Counted from the first letter of the stretch, positions 6,677 through 14,441 are shown. The stretch: DNA of 15,754 nucleotides from DASRZM01 sp035686365 (GCA_035686365.1 DASRZM010000069.1:1-15754); one strand, 5' to 3'. A program made the numbers and translations. Notes: generated by a model from the sequence alone, not told the origin.

Positions 6677-8155
6677 GTGTGCGGAATCATCGGAATCGTC
6701 GGCACCGGCGAAGTCGCCAGTGCCCTGTACGACGGCCTGCAGGTGCTGCAGCACCGCGGCCAGGACGCGGCCGGCATTGCCACCACCCACGGCAACCGGC
6801 TGCGCGTGCACAAGGGCAACGGCCTGGTGCGCGATGTCTTCCAGGAAGCGCAGATGCGGTTGCTGACCGGGCGCGTGGGCATCGGCCACTGCCGCTACCC
6901 CACCGCCGGCGCCGAAGGCTCCGACGAGGCCCAGCCGTTCTACGTGAACTCGCCCTACGGCATCGCGCTGGCGCACAACGGCAACCTGATCAACACCGAC
7001 GCGCTGCGCCGCGAGGTGTTCGAGCAGGACCGCCGCAACATCAACACCGAGTCGGACTCCGAGGTCCTGCTCAACGTGTTCGCCCACGAGCTCTCCGAGC
7101 AGGGCACGCTCTCGCCGCAGGCCGTGTTCGGCGCCGTGCGCGGCGTGCACGGCCGCTGCCGCGGTGGCTATGCGGCGGTGTCGCTGGTGCTCGGGCTGGG
7201 GCTGGTCGCCTTCCGCGACGTCCACGGCATCCGCCCGCTGGTGCTGGGCCGGCGCGAGGCGGCCGAGGGCACCGAGTATGCGATCGCCTCCGAGAGCGTG
7301 GCCCTGGACCTGCTCGGTTTCACGCTGATGCGCGACGTCGCACCCGGAGAGGCGGTGGTGGTGACCACCCGCGGCGAGATGTACACGGAGGTGTGCGGCC
7401 GCGGCGAGGTGCACGCACCGTGCATCTTCGAGTACGTGTACTTCGCGCGGCCGGACTCCATGATCGAGAAGATCTCCGTGCACAAGGCGCGCATGCGCAT
7501 GGGCGTGGCGCTGGCCGAGAAGATCCTGCGCCTGCGGCCGGCCGACGAGATAGACATCGACACGGTGATCCCGATCCCGGACACCTCGCGCACCTCGGCC
7601 ATGGAACTGGCCAACGTGCTGGGCGTGAAGTACCGCGAGGGGTTCATCAAGAACCGCTACATCGGCCGCACCTTCATCATGCCCGGGCAGAGCCTGCGCG
7701 TGGCTTCGGTGCGCCGCAAGCTCAACGCGATCCCGCTGGAGTTCAACAACAAGGTGGTACTGCTGGTCGACGATTCGATCGTGCGCGGCACGACTTCGCA
7801 GCAGATCATCCAGATGGCGCGCGAGGCCGGGGCGCGCAAGGTCTACTTCGCCTCCGCGGCGCCGCCGGTGCGCTATCCCAACGTGTACGGCATCGACATG
7901 CCGGCGCCGCAGGAGCTGGTCGCGCACGGTCGCAGCGAGGAGGAGATCCAGCAGCTGCTGGGTTGCGACTGGCTGATCTACCAGGACCTGGCCGACCTGG
8001 AGGTGGCGGTGCGCGGCAAGAAGGAGGGCCCGGCCCGCTTCGACAGCTCCTGTTTCTCCGGCGAGTACGTGACCGGGCTCGACGCGGCCTACCTGGAACG
8101 CCTGCAGCAGCTGCGCTCCGACGAGGCCAAGCGCAAGCGCCGCATTGCCGGCTGA
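6677..8155 (+). CDS. purF: amidophosphoribosyltransferase (glutamine PRPP amidotransferase)
   Basis: PurF catalyses the first committed step of purine synthesis: PRPP plus glutamine gives 5-phosphoribosylamine. The GTG at 6677 is fixed by chemistry, because the next codon is the Cys that becomes the N-terminal nucleophile after Met removal (CGIIGIVG); the 19 codons upstream in the frame are not part of it. The 492-aa product shows the class II glutaminase signatures LQHRGQDAAGI, GHCRYPTAG and LAHNGNLIN. The synthase half has EYVYFARPDS and the PRPP loop VVLLVDDSIVRGTTS (about residues 360-374, D365/D366). Near the end is FDSSCFSGEYVTG. The length is close to the E. coli enzyme (505 aa). It closes the folC-dedD-cvpA-purF block, and the DUF455 remnant begins right after its stop in the same frame. 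Confidence 0.97.
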   Translation: MCGIIGIVGTGEVASALYDGLQVLQHRGQDAAGIATTHGNRLRVHKGNGLVRDVFQEAQMRLLTGRVGIGHCRYPTAGAEGSDEAQPFYVNSPYGIALAHNGNLINTDALRREVFEQDRRNINTESDSEVLLNVFAHELSEQGTLSPQAVFGAVRGVHGRCRGGYAAVSLVLGLGLVAFRDVHGIRPLVLGRREAAEGTEYAIASESVALDLLGFTLMRDVAPGEAVVVTTRGEMYTEVCGRGEVHAPCIFEYVYFARPDSMIEKISVHKARMRMGVALAEKILRLRPADEIDIDTVIPIPDTSRTSAMELANVLGVKYREGFIKNRYIGRTFIMPGQSLRVASVRRKLNAIPLEFNNKVVLLVDDSIVRGTTSQQIIQMAREAGARKVYFASAAPPVRYPNVYGIDMPAPQELVAHGRSEEEIQQLLGCDWLIYQDLADLEVAVRGKKEGPARFDSSCFSGEYVTGLDAAYLERLQQLRSDEAKRKRRIAG

Positions 8156-8572
8156 GCACGCCCGGGCCTTGGCCGCTTCGATGCGCACGACGGCCTGTGG
8201 TCGATGGCACGCCGGACCGCGCACTCGTGCCTTGCGCGCATGGCGCTGGTGCCGCGCGTGCTCGAGGCACGCGGGCTCGATGTCACCCCGGCGATGATCG
8301 AGCGCCTGCACACGGCCGGCGACGAATCCACCGCCCGGATCCTGCGGGTGATCCTGGACGAGGAAGTGGCGCACGTGGCGATCGGAAGCCGCTGGTTTTC
8401 CTGGTGCTGCGAGCGCGAGGGCGTGGACCCGGAACAGCGGTTCCTGGCACGGGTGGCCGAGCATGCGGCCGGCGCGGTGCGCGGACCCTTCAATGCGGCC
8501 GCCCGCCGCGAGGCTGGTTTCAGCGTGGCCGAACTGGACGGGCTCGCGCGGCTCCAGGCGCCGCGGACATGA
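8156..8572 (+). pseudogene. 5'-truncated DUF455 ferritin-like protein
   Basis: The DUF455 family consists of ferritin-like helical proteins of roughly 250-280 aa with unknown function. Here only the C-terminal part is present. Reading on from the purF TGA in the same frame gives ARPGLGRFDAHDGLWSMARR, then LARMALVPRVLEARGLDVTP, ILDEEVAHVAIGSRWF with the metal-ligand-type ExxH pair, GPFNAAARREAGFS and the stop. The homology begins upstream of the first ATG (8204), so no native start survives, and the first half with its own ligand residues is missing. An ORF of 122 codons from 8204 could still be translated and overlaps the next gene by ATGA (8569-8572), so it may persist for coupling. The in-frame join to the purF stop suggests a deletion. 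I am sure of the family resemblance, less sure that it is non-functional. Confidence 0.75.
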
Positions 8573-9735
8573 AGCGGCTGCGCGTGGGCATCGCGCTGGT
8601 GCTGGTGGTGGTGCTGGTCGCTGCCGGACTTGTCCTGGGCGCAGCGCCGCGGCCGGTCCCGTGGCGACCCGCCGAGTCCATGGCGATCGCTCCGGAGCAG
8701 TGGCAGCTGCACTATGCGGACCGGGTCGTCGATGAAGGCGCCATCTACCTGGAAGGTGCAGCGCCCGACGGCAGCAGCCTGCTGGTCCTGGCCGAGCCCG
8801 CGCTACTGGAGGCCGCACACTGGCGGTATCTGCAGGTTTCGTTCCCGGAGTTCCCGGACACCTTGCGGCTGGCCCTGCTGTTCCGCCGCCAGGGCGGGGC
8901 CCGGTCCGCGCTGGTGTCCTTGCCGCAGCCGGACGCGGACACGACGATCGACCTGGGTCGCCTGCCCGGCTGGGAAGGTCGCATCGAGTCGTTCGGACTG
9001 GCCGTGCTGCCCGCCGAGCTGGTGCCCGGCGATGCGGTGCGCGGGCGGCGCCACGAACTGGGGTCGGCCGCGTTGCACACCGATGCGCGTTCGCTGGCGG
9101 TGGCCTCGATGGTGCACGAGTGGTGCGCACCACGCGGATGGAGCGGGCGATCGATCAACGCGGCCGGCCGGGAGCTCGCGTACTGGCCGATCCAGCCGTG
9201 GTTGCCGTTCCTGGTCGGCTGCGCGGTGCTGACCTGGGCCGCCCTGGTCTGGGCGTTGCGCTGGCGCGGGCGGCGTCTGTACGGATCGGCGGCCGCCGCC
9301 GCGCTGGCGCTGTGGCTGGTGCTGGACCTGATCCAGTTGCGCATCCTGGCGCACCGGGCCGACGCGGCCGCGTCGATGCTGGCAGCGGCCGGGCGCGACC
9401 GGATCGCCGTCGAGCCGGCGCTCAGCGCGCACCTGGCACAGCTGCGCCAGTGGATCGCAGGCACGCACCCGGACGCGCGCGTCGTGCTGCTGGCGCAGGA
9501 TGCATTCACACGCAGCTACGGCGCTTTCGGACTGATGCCGTTGGACGTGGGGGCGCCGGCTGCTGCGGCGCCGGGCGCACTGCGCCCCGGGGACCTTGTC
9601 GTGCGCATCGGGACGATCGGCGAACTGGATGCGCCCGGGCGGCGATTCCGGCTCGCAACCCGCGACTATCGGATCGAACCGACGTCGGCGCCGGTTCCGT
9701 GGCCGGTGTTCGTCATTGCCGGGCAGGTGCCGTGA
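8569..9735 (+). CDS. uncharacterised membrane protein, upstream partner of GT-C-like protein
   Basis: I do not recognise a family. The 388-aa product has an N-terminal signal anchor (about residues 5-25, rich in Val, Leu and Ala) and an extracytoplasmic domain of about 180 residues with aromatic beta-type segments (HWRYLQVSFPEFPDTLRLALLF). A pair of helices follows near 210-230 (PFLVGCAVLTWAALVWAL) and 239-258 (AAAAALALWLVLDLIQL). The C-terminal domain of about 130 residues contains RVVLLAQDAF, LRPGDLVVRIG and a final strand ending VFVIAG. The ATG overlaps the stop of the DUF455 remnant (ATGA), and the stop overlaps the next start (GTGA). The frame is open back to 6091, but that part is a shadow of cvpA and purF. 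Coupling to a putative membrane glycosyltransferase suggests an accessory subunit for surface sugar transfer; this is inference. Confidence 0.8.
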   Translation: MKRLRVGIALVLVVVLVAAGLVLGAAPRPVPWRPAESMAIAPEQWQLHYADRVVDEGAIYLEGAAPDGSSLLVLAEPALLEAAHWRYLQVSFPEFPDTLRLALLFRRQGGARSALVSLPQPDADTTIDLGRLPGWEGRIESFGLAVLPAELVPGDAVRGRRHELGSAALHTDARSLAVASMVHEWCAPRGWSGRSINAAGRELAYWPIQPWLPFLVGCAVLTWAALVWALRWRGRRLYGSAAAAALALWLVLDLIQLRILAHRADAAASMLAAAGRDRIAVEPALSAHLAQLRQWIAGTHPDARVVLLAQDAFTRSYGAFGLMPLDVGAPAAAAPGALRPGDLVVRIGTIGELDAPGRRFRLATRDYRIEPTSAPVPWPVFVIAGQVP

Positions 9736-11132
9736 GCGTGCTGACGGTCGGGTTCGCGCTGGCGATGCCGCTGCTGCTGGGCGCCGCCCCGGCCACCGTG
9801 TTGCTGCGGCGCCCCGCGGCCGACTGGCAGTGGCCGGAGTGGTGCGGTGTTGCCTGGCTGCTCGGCGCGCCCATCCTGGGCTTGTCGCTGGCGTTGTTCG
9901 CCCGCGTGCCTCCGGCTGCCGTGTTCACTGCGGCGGTGCCATGGCTGGTGCCGATCGGGCTCGTGGCCTGGGCCGTGGCCTGGCGCTTCACGCCGGCCGC
10001 GACGGCGCCCGCGCGTGCGCAGGTGCGCCCTTGGCAGCGCACCGTGTGGTGGGGCATGGCGCTGCTGCTGGCCGCGCACTGGCTGCTGGCTGCCTGGCAG
10101 GCGTGGGCGTTGCCGACCCTGCCGTGGGACGCGTGGACCACCTGGATCGGCAAGGCGCGGCTCTGGTACGGCGCCCCGGAGTTCGCTGCGTGGCTGGCGC
10201 CGGACGCCTGGCTGGCCGGGGAGGGCGGGCGCGCGACGCTGGCCCCGCACTATCCCGACACCCTGCCGCGGCTCGCGGTCTGGGTCGCGAGTGCGAACGG
10301 ACGCTGGGACGCCGCCGTCGTGCACCTGTGGTGGCCGACGCTGTGGCTGGCGCTGGCCGCGCTGTGCCATGGCGGCCTGCGCCGTCTGACCGATGTCCCC
10401 TGGATCGCCATGGCCGGCACCTGGGCCCTGTTGTCGCTGCCACTGGTCGACGCCCACCTGGCGCTGGCCGGCTATGCCGACCTGTGGGTCGCCGCCCTGG
10501 CGACGCTGGCGGCCCTGGCGCTGATGCGCTGGCGGCGCGAGTCCGACTGGCGGATGGCCGCGCTGGCGGGCCTGGCCGCGGCCGCACTTCCGGCGATCAA
10601 GCTCGAGGGGGCGGTCTGGATGCTGTGCATCTTCGCTGCCGCGGGCTGGGCGCTGCTTCCCCCGCGCGGTCGCCTCTGGGTGCCGGTCGCCGTGGCGGTT
10701 GCGTTCGGCGTGGTCCTGGCCCTGGGCGGGCTCTCGATCCCCGCGCCCGGGCTCGGGATGGTGCGCGTGCGCTGGGGTGAGATCGAACTGCCGGGCATCC
10801 TGACCCTGGCGCTGCACTGGCGGCCGGTCGTGGCCGAGGTCGCGGTGGCGATGCTGGTGTTGCCGACCTGGCACCTGCTGTGGTGGGCGGTGCCCGTGGT
10901 GGCGCTGCTGCGCTGGCGGACCTTCGCCAATGATCCGGCGCTGCACGTGGCCGCAGCGCTGCTGGTCCTGGGCTGCGGATTCGTCTTCGTGCTGTTCTTC
11001 CTGACCGACGCGGCGGCGTGGGCCGAGAACTTCACGTCCATCAACCGCATCCTGCTGCACGTGGCCGGCCCCGCCGTGGCCGCGATCACGGTGGCGCTCG
11101 CCGCCCCAGCACACGCTCGTACACCCGGCTGA
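9732..11132 (+). CDS. polytopic membrane protein, probable GT-C type glycosyltransferase
   Basis: The 466-aa product has about eleven hydrophobic segments with short loops. After the fourth segment comes a larger loop, LPWDAWTTWIGKARLWYG (D133), then HYPDTLPRLAVWVAS. An acidic residue with aromatics in an early outer loop, followed by many helices, resembles GT-C enzymes that use polyprenyl-phosphate sugars. I cannot assign a substrate, and the usual Asp-Glu pair of the GT39 family is not obvious. The GTG start overlaps the upstream stop (GTGA), implying translational coupling to the 388-aa protein. The ORF is open back to 9120, but those codons are the upstream gene in another frame. Its last 47 bases overlap the 3' end of the convergent GT4 gene, so the two transcripts are complementary there. 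An alternative reading is a non-enzymatic polysaccharide membrane protein. Confidence 0.8.
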   Translation: MSVLTVGFALAMPLLLGAAPATVLLRRPAADWQWPEWCGVAWLLGAPILGLSLALFARVPPAAVFTAAVPWLVPIGLVAWAVAWRFTPAATAPARAQVRPWQRTVWWGMALLLAAHWLLAAWQAWALPTLPWDAWTTWIGKARLWYGAPEFAAWLAPDAWLAGEGGRATLAPHYPDTLPRLAVWVASANGRWDAAVVHLWWPTLWLALAALCHGGLRRLTDVPWIAMAGTWALLSLPLVDAHLALAGYADLWVAALATLAALALMRWRRESDWRMAALAGLAAAALPAIKLEGAVWMLCIFAAAGWALLPPRGRLWVPVAVAVAFGVVLALGGLSIPAPGLGMVRVRWGEIELPGILTLALHWRPVVAEVAVAMLVLPTWHLLWWAVPVVALLRWRTFANDPALHVAAALLVLGCGFVFVLFFLTDAAAWAENFTSINRILLHVAGPAVAAITVALAAPAHARTPG

Positions 11133-12237
11133 TCTGCGCGCCGATGGCCTCGATGCGGTAGTGGCGCTCGAAGCGCTCGCGGCCGGCCCGGCCCATGCGC
11201 TGGCGCAGCGCCGGATCCGCTGCAAGCCGGGCGATCCGGTCGGCGAGCGCCGCCGCGTCGCCCGGAGGGGCCAGCAACCCGGTCACACCGTCGACCACCA
11301 CCTCGTTGATGCCCGAGCCCGGGACGGCCGAGGCCACCACCGGCTTGCCGGCGCGGGCCGCCTCGAGCAGGACCAGCCCGAACGCCTCCGCCCGGTCCAG
11401 CGAGGGCAGGCACACCAGGTCGCAGTCGGCGTACGCCTGCAGCAGCCCCGAATCCTCGACGTTGCCGGCCATCGTCACCCGCCCGCCGATGCCCAGCGCC
11501 CGGACCCGGGCCGACAGGGCGCCGCGCCGCTCGCCATCACCGATCAGCAGCAGACTGACTCCCGGCAGCGCGGCAATGGCGTCGAGCAGGTGCTGGAACC
11601 CCTTGTAGTAACTCAGCCGTCCGACGGCGAGCACCCTCAGGCCGTTCGACGGCCACGGCAGGGCGGGCCCGCGGCCGGCAACGGGGGAGGGGTCGTCGAT
11701 CCCCAACGGCACCACGCGGACCCGTTCGCGCACCGATTGCAGCGGCGCGCTGGCGTCGGCGTAGGCCTCGGAGGTGGCGATCACGGCGGCACTGTGGTTC
11801 AGCAGCGCGGATTCGAACAGGCGATAGGGCGGGTAGGCCAGTCGCACGCCGAGGTGGCGGGCGTCGTGGGGCACGTCGGAGTGCCAGTGCACGATCCAGG
11901 GAATCCGGCGCGCCGCGGGTATGCCCAGCATCCAGAAGGCCGACGGATTGGGGGCCTGGACGTGGATCAGATCCGGCCGGAAGCCGCGCAGCAGGCCGCG
12001 CAAGCGCAGCGGCCAGGACGGACTGACCGGGACGAACAGCAGGCGGCCATAGTGCCGTGCGAATTCGACGCGGGCGCCGGCAGCGGTCGTGATCGCGCGC
12101 GGCGAACCGCGGCCGCCATGCATCAGGCCCGCCACCTGGATCCCGGCGGCAGCCTGCACCTGGATCAGTGCGGCGCTGAAACGCTCGATCCCGCCGGGGA
12201 CGGGCGGAAAGAACTTGCCCAGATGGAGAACGCGCAA
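11086..12237 (-). CDS. GT4 family glycosyltransferase
   Basis: The 383-aa product is a retaining GT-B glycosyltransferase of family GT4, acting in the cytoplasm or at its membrane face with a nucleotide-sugar donor. The N-terminal domain begins MRVLHLGKFFPPVPGGIERF, with the glycine loop for donor or acceptor binding, and has PDLIHVQAPNP and IVHWHSD. The C-terminal domain has LRVLAVGRLSYYKGFQHLLDAI, LLLIGDGERR, and the EX7E signature EAFGLVLLE (E284 and E292), then GSGINEVVVDGVTGLLAPPGD. Length is normal for the family. The start is TTG at 12237; it is chosen because MRVLHLG is the standard GT4 beginning. It lies 15 bases after the DUF2304 stop and ends the minus-strand operon, overlapping the convergent membrane-protein gene by 47 bases. 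The substrate cannot be told from sequence. Confidence 0.93.
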   Translation of the reverse strand: MRVLHLGKFFPPVPGGIERFSAALIQVQAAAGIQVAGLMHGGRGSPRAITTAAGARVEFARHYGRLLFVPVSPSWPLRLRGLLRGFRPDLIHVQAPNPSAFWMLGIPAARRIPWIVHWHSDVPHDARHLGVRLAYPPYRLFESALLNHSAAVIATSEAYADASAPLQSVRERVRVVPLGIDDPSPVAGRGPALPWPSNGLRVLAVGRLSYYKGFQHLLDAIAALPGVSLLLIGDGERRGALSARVRALGIGGRVTMAGNVEDSGLLQAYADCDLVCLPSLDRAEAFGLVLLEAARAGKPVVASAVPGSGINEVVVDGVTGLLAPPGDAAALADRIARLAADPALRQRMGRAGRERFERHYRIEAIGAQISRVYERVLGRRAPP

Positions 12238-12252
12238 GGGTCCGCGCGCAGC

Positions 12253-12687
12253 TCAGCCCGCCGCCCGGCGCCGCGATGCGGGCCCGTCGGCCTCCGGTTC
12301 TCCGGCCCGGCCCGGAGCAGACGGCGCGCTGTCGCCGGCGTCGAGCCGCGCACGCAGCTCGTGGAGTTCGGCTTCCAGGATCGCCACCTTCTGCAGCACC
12401 CGGCGCAGCCTGCGCTCGCGGCGGGTGACGTGCAGATCCAGCGCCAGCTGCTTGAGCAGCAGCGCGCCGAGCACGACCAGCACCACCAGGATGGGCGGAT
12501 ACGAGATACCGAACCAGGCGCCGATGCGGTCGACGATCCCCGGGAAGAAGCCCACCACGAGGGTTGCGGCCGCAACCGTCAGCCACCAGGCCGCGAAACT
12601 GCCGTGCAGATGGTCGCGCCGCACCAGCAGGAGGATGCCGCCGGCGATCGCCAGGCCCAGCAGGGCGGAAGTCTGATAGGGCGTCAC
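12253..12687 (-). CDS. DUF2304 domain membrane protein
   Basis: The 144-aa product has three transmembrane helices: about residues 8-22, 32-50 and 62-84, the last including YPPILVVLVVLGALLL. A basic segment (HVTRRERRLRRVLQ) follows, then a coiled-coil-like heptad run (VAILEAELHELRARLDAG) and an Ala/Pro-rich polar tail. This is the layout of DUF2304, a family often encoded beside polyprenyl-phosphate glycosyltransferases and thought to help anchor or regulate them; its exact function is unproven. The GTG at 12687 overlaps the GT2 stop as GTGA and gives MTPYQTSALLGLAIAGG. The frame is open upstream to 12750, but that would read into the GT2 gene. Tight coupling to GT2 suggests equal production and a complex. 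Confidence 0.85.
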   Translation of the reverse strand: MTPYQTSALLGLAIAGGILLLVRRDHLHGSFAAWWLTVAAATLVVGFFPGIVDRIGAWFGISYPPILVVLVVLGALLLKQLALDLHVTRRERRLRRVLQKVAILEAELHELRARLDAGDSAPSAPGRAGEPEADGPASRRRAAG

Positions 12688-13445
12688 GGATTGGCTCGCA
12701 GCAGGGACGCGGGTTGCGCCGGACGCACACGGCCGATCCGTGCCACGCACAGGATCGTCGTCTGCAGCATGTAGTGCGCGACCAGCAGCCAGGAGGCGAA
12801 TACGCGGGATCGGCCCACGCCGCGGGCATGCATCGCCGCCGGGCGCTCGATCACAAGCAGCCGGTGCTTGCGCAGCAGCAGCAGCACGCCCACGTCCTGG
12901 TAGTCGAGCAAGGTGGCCTCGGGCGAGGCCAGCACCCGGACAGCGCGCGGGCCGTACACCCGCAGCCCGCTGGTCAGATCCTCGATGGCCAGGCCGGTCA
13001 GCGACCGGAACCAGGTCCAGGCCAGCTTGCGGGCCCGGCTCAGGCGCGGCGGGAAGGTGCCGATCACCACGTCCGCATCCTGCTCGAGCAGCGCCGCGGC
13101 CAGGGCCGGCAGCGTCTCGGGGTCGTGCTGGCCGTCGGCATCGAGCGTGGCCACGGCCGAGTAGCCCTTGCGCCGGGCATAGCGCAACCCGGCCTGGGTG
13201 GCGCCCCAGGCGCCCAGCTGGACGGCGAGCTCCAGCACCTGGGCACCGCCGCGGCGGGCCTCGGCGGCGGTGGCGTCGGTGCTGGCGTCGGAGACCACCA
13301 GGACCGGCGCGCCCAGCACCCGGCGGGTGCGCCGGACCAGCTCACACACGGTGGTGGCCTCGTCCCGTGCGGGCATGACCACGAGCAGCGCGCGGCCGGG
13401 ATCCGGGCGTCCCGCAGGGACGGCTTGGAGGCGTGATGGATGCAA
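12684..13445 (-). CDS. GT2 glycosyltransferase, polyprenyl-phosphate sugar synthase type
   Basis: The 253-aa product is an inverting GT-A glycosyltransferase of the GT2/DPM1-like group, which moves a sugar from a nucleotide to polyprenyl phosphate on the cytoplasmic face. It shows LLVVMPARDEATTV, VLVVSDASTDATAAEA, GYSAVATLDADGQHDP (metal-binding D102-A-D104), then IGTFPPRLSRARKLAWTWF and LTSGLRVYGPRAV. C-terminally YQDVGVLLLLRKHRL is followed by a weakly hydrophobic end, so it may rely on DUF2304 for the membrane. The start is uncertain: TTG 13445 is preferred because codons from 13446 to ATG 13508 include AGA, AGG and ATA, unlike the rest, and contain a TAGAAT -10. With ATG 13508 the protein would have 274 aa. 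A strong AGGGGAG lies upstream but 14 bases from the TTG. Its stop overlaps the DUF2304 start. Confidence 0.88.
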   Translation of the reverse strand: MHPSRLQAVPAGRPDPGRALLVVMPARDEATTVCELVRRTRRVLGAPVLVVSDASTDATAAEARRGGAQVLELAVQLGAWGATQAGLRYARRKGYSAVATLDADGQHDPETLPALAAALLEQDADVVIGTFPPRLSRARKLAWTWFRSLTGLAIEDLTSGLRVYGPRAVRVLASPEATLLDYQDVGVLLLLRKHRLLVIERPAAMHARGVGRSRVFASWLLVAHYMLQTTILCVARIGRVRPAQPASLLRANP

Positions 13446-13476
13446 TCGGGTGACCCGTTCTCCCCTAGGTCTGCGT

Positions 13477-13482
13477 ATTCTA
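13477..13482 (-). promoter_or_regulatory. -10 element candidate for the GT2-DUF2304-GT4 operon
   Basis: On the minus strand this reads TAGAAT, one change from consensus, in an AT-richer patch of the 165-base divergent region (13446-13610). A start near 13470 would give a leader of about 25 bases with AGGGGAG before TTG 13445. The -35 region is not convincing. Confidence 0.4.
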
Positions 13483-13547
13483 GCCCTGAGCCGGCCTTCA
13501 CGTCTCATCCCGGCCGGCAAGGACACGCTGTACCCGCCTCGAAGCTG

Positions 13548-13556
13548 TGCTAGGCT
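13548..13556 (+). promoter_or_regulatory. extended -10 candidate for the dockerin-type gene
   Basis: TGCTAGGCT (TGn plus TAGGCT) would start transcription near 13563, about 48 bases before the ATG. It resembles the string before mltD (2198-2206). The leader ends with AGAGGGG at 13599-13605, a strong Shine-Dalgarno five bases before the ATG at 13611. Confidence 0.4.
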
Positions 13557-13610
13557 TTCGCTGTTTTCGGGTGGGAAATCCGCTTGAAACCTATACCCAG
13601 AGGGGTTTCC

Positions 13611-14441
13611 ATGAACGCTTTGACCCGCAACCTCCTGATCGGTGCCGTGCTCGCCGCGCTGCCGATGAGCCACGCCGTGGCCTGCACCACCGGCGCATGG
13701 GCCTCGACCACCGGTTCGCCGATCGCCGACGATCCGGACTCCAACGCCGCAACCAACGGCCCGACCGACAACGGCGCGGTGCCGCGCTATTCGGGCCAGT
13801 GTGGCCTGCAGGCGGCCGCCGGCGGCACCAGTTTCGTCGCCGACGATTCCCCGGCCGGCGAGACGATCTACCGGGCGCGCTTCTACGTCTATACCGGCAA
13901 CCCGGGTGCGACCACCAAGATCTTCAGTGCGCTGGGTGGAACCGCCGTGGAGCGGTTTTCGGCATCCTACAATCCGAGCGCGGGCAGCTTCACGTTCACG
14001 CCGTCGGGCAGCGTTACCGGCATCGTTGCCAACAAGTGGTACTCGATCGAGTTCTATTACGACTCGGCCGGCGCCAGCACCGTGACCGTGGTCGGCAACC
14101 AGAACACCGTCAACTCCCAGAACGTGGCGATCGGAACCGGCACCGGCACCGTCGACGACATCCAGCTCGGTGCGCTCACTGCCGCGGCGACCGCGAACAA
14201 CCTGCGCTTCGACGAGTTCGAGTCCACCCGCTCCACGACGGCCGCCATCGGTCGCCTGTGCCGCGGCGACGCCAATGCGTCGGGAAACATCAGCGCCGGC
14301 GACCGCTCCGCGATCACCGGCGAACTGGCAGGAACCCTGGCCTCGGGTCAGCCTGACTGCAATGAAGACGGAATCGTGTCTGCCTCCGATCGCAGTTGCA
14401 TTACTGCGTTTCTGAGCCTGATCCAGACGCCGGATTGCTGA
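13611..14441 (+). CDS. secreted protein with C-terminal type I dockerin-like domain
   Basis: The 276-aa product has a Sec signal peptide (MNALTRNLLIGAVLAALPMSHAVA) probably cut before CTTGAW. Residues about 30-210 are Ser/Thr/Gly-rich with beta-type alternation and segments such as YRARFYVYTGNPG, WYSIEFYYDSAG and NLRFDEFES, which resemble a LamG or concanavalin-like fold; I cannot name the family. The C-terminus is a clear dockerin-like pair of calcium loops: D220-A-N-A-S-G-N-I-S-A-G-D231 and D249-C-N-E-D-G-I-V-S-A-S-D260. Cysteines at about 216, 250, 264 and 276 could form disulphides in it. The ATG has a strong Shine-Dalgarno; the in-frame TTG at 13584 would spoil the signal peptide. It may bind surfaces, carbohydrate or another protein outside the cell. 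No cohesin partner is seen in the window. Confidence 0.88.
   Translation: MNALTRNLLIGAVLAALPMSHAVACTTGAWASTTGSPIADDPDSNAATNGPTDNGAVPRYSGQCGLQAAAGGTSFVADDSPAGETIYRARFYVYTGNPGATTKIFSALGGTAVERFSASYNPSAGSFTFTPSGSVTGIVANKWYSIEFYYDSAGASTVTVVGNQNTVNSQNVAIGTGTGTVDDIQLGALTAAATANNLRFDEFESTRSTTAAIGRLCRGDANASGNISAGDRSAITGELAGTLASGQPDCNEDGIVSASDRSCITAFLSLIQTPDC

Noticed and set aside
6091..8568. Extension of the 388-aa membrane-protein frame back through cvpA and purF
   Set aside because: The frame is open by chance; its translation is Arg/Gly/Ala-rich, and the signal anchor begins at the ATG at 8569.
6614..9133. 839-codon open frame on the minus strand
   Set aside because: It is antisense to purF, the DUF455 remnant and the membrane-protein gene, and shows no recognisable domain.
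9666..11225. 519-codon minus-strand frame opposite the 466-aa membrane protein
   Set aside because: The Gln/Arg/His-rich translation is the usual reverse image of a hydrophobic GC-rich gene; the plus strand gives regular membrane segments.
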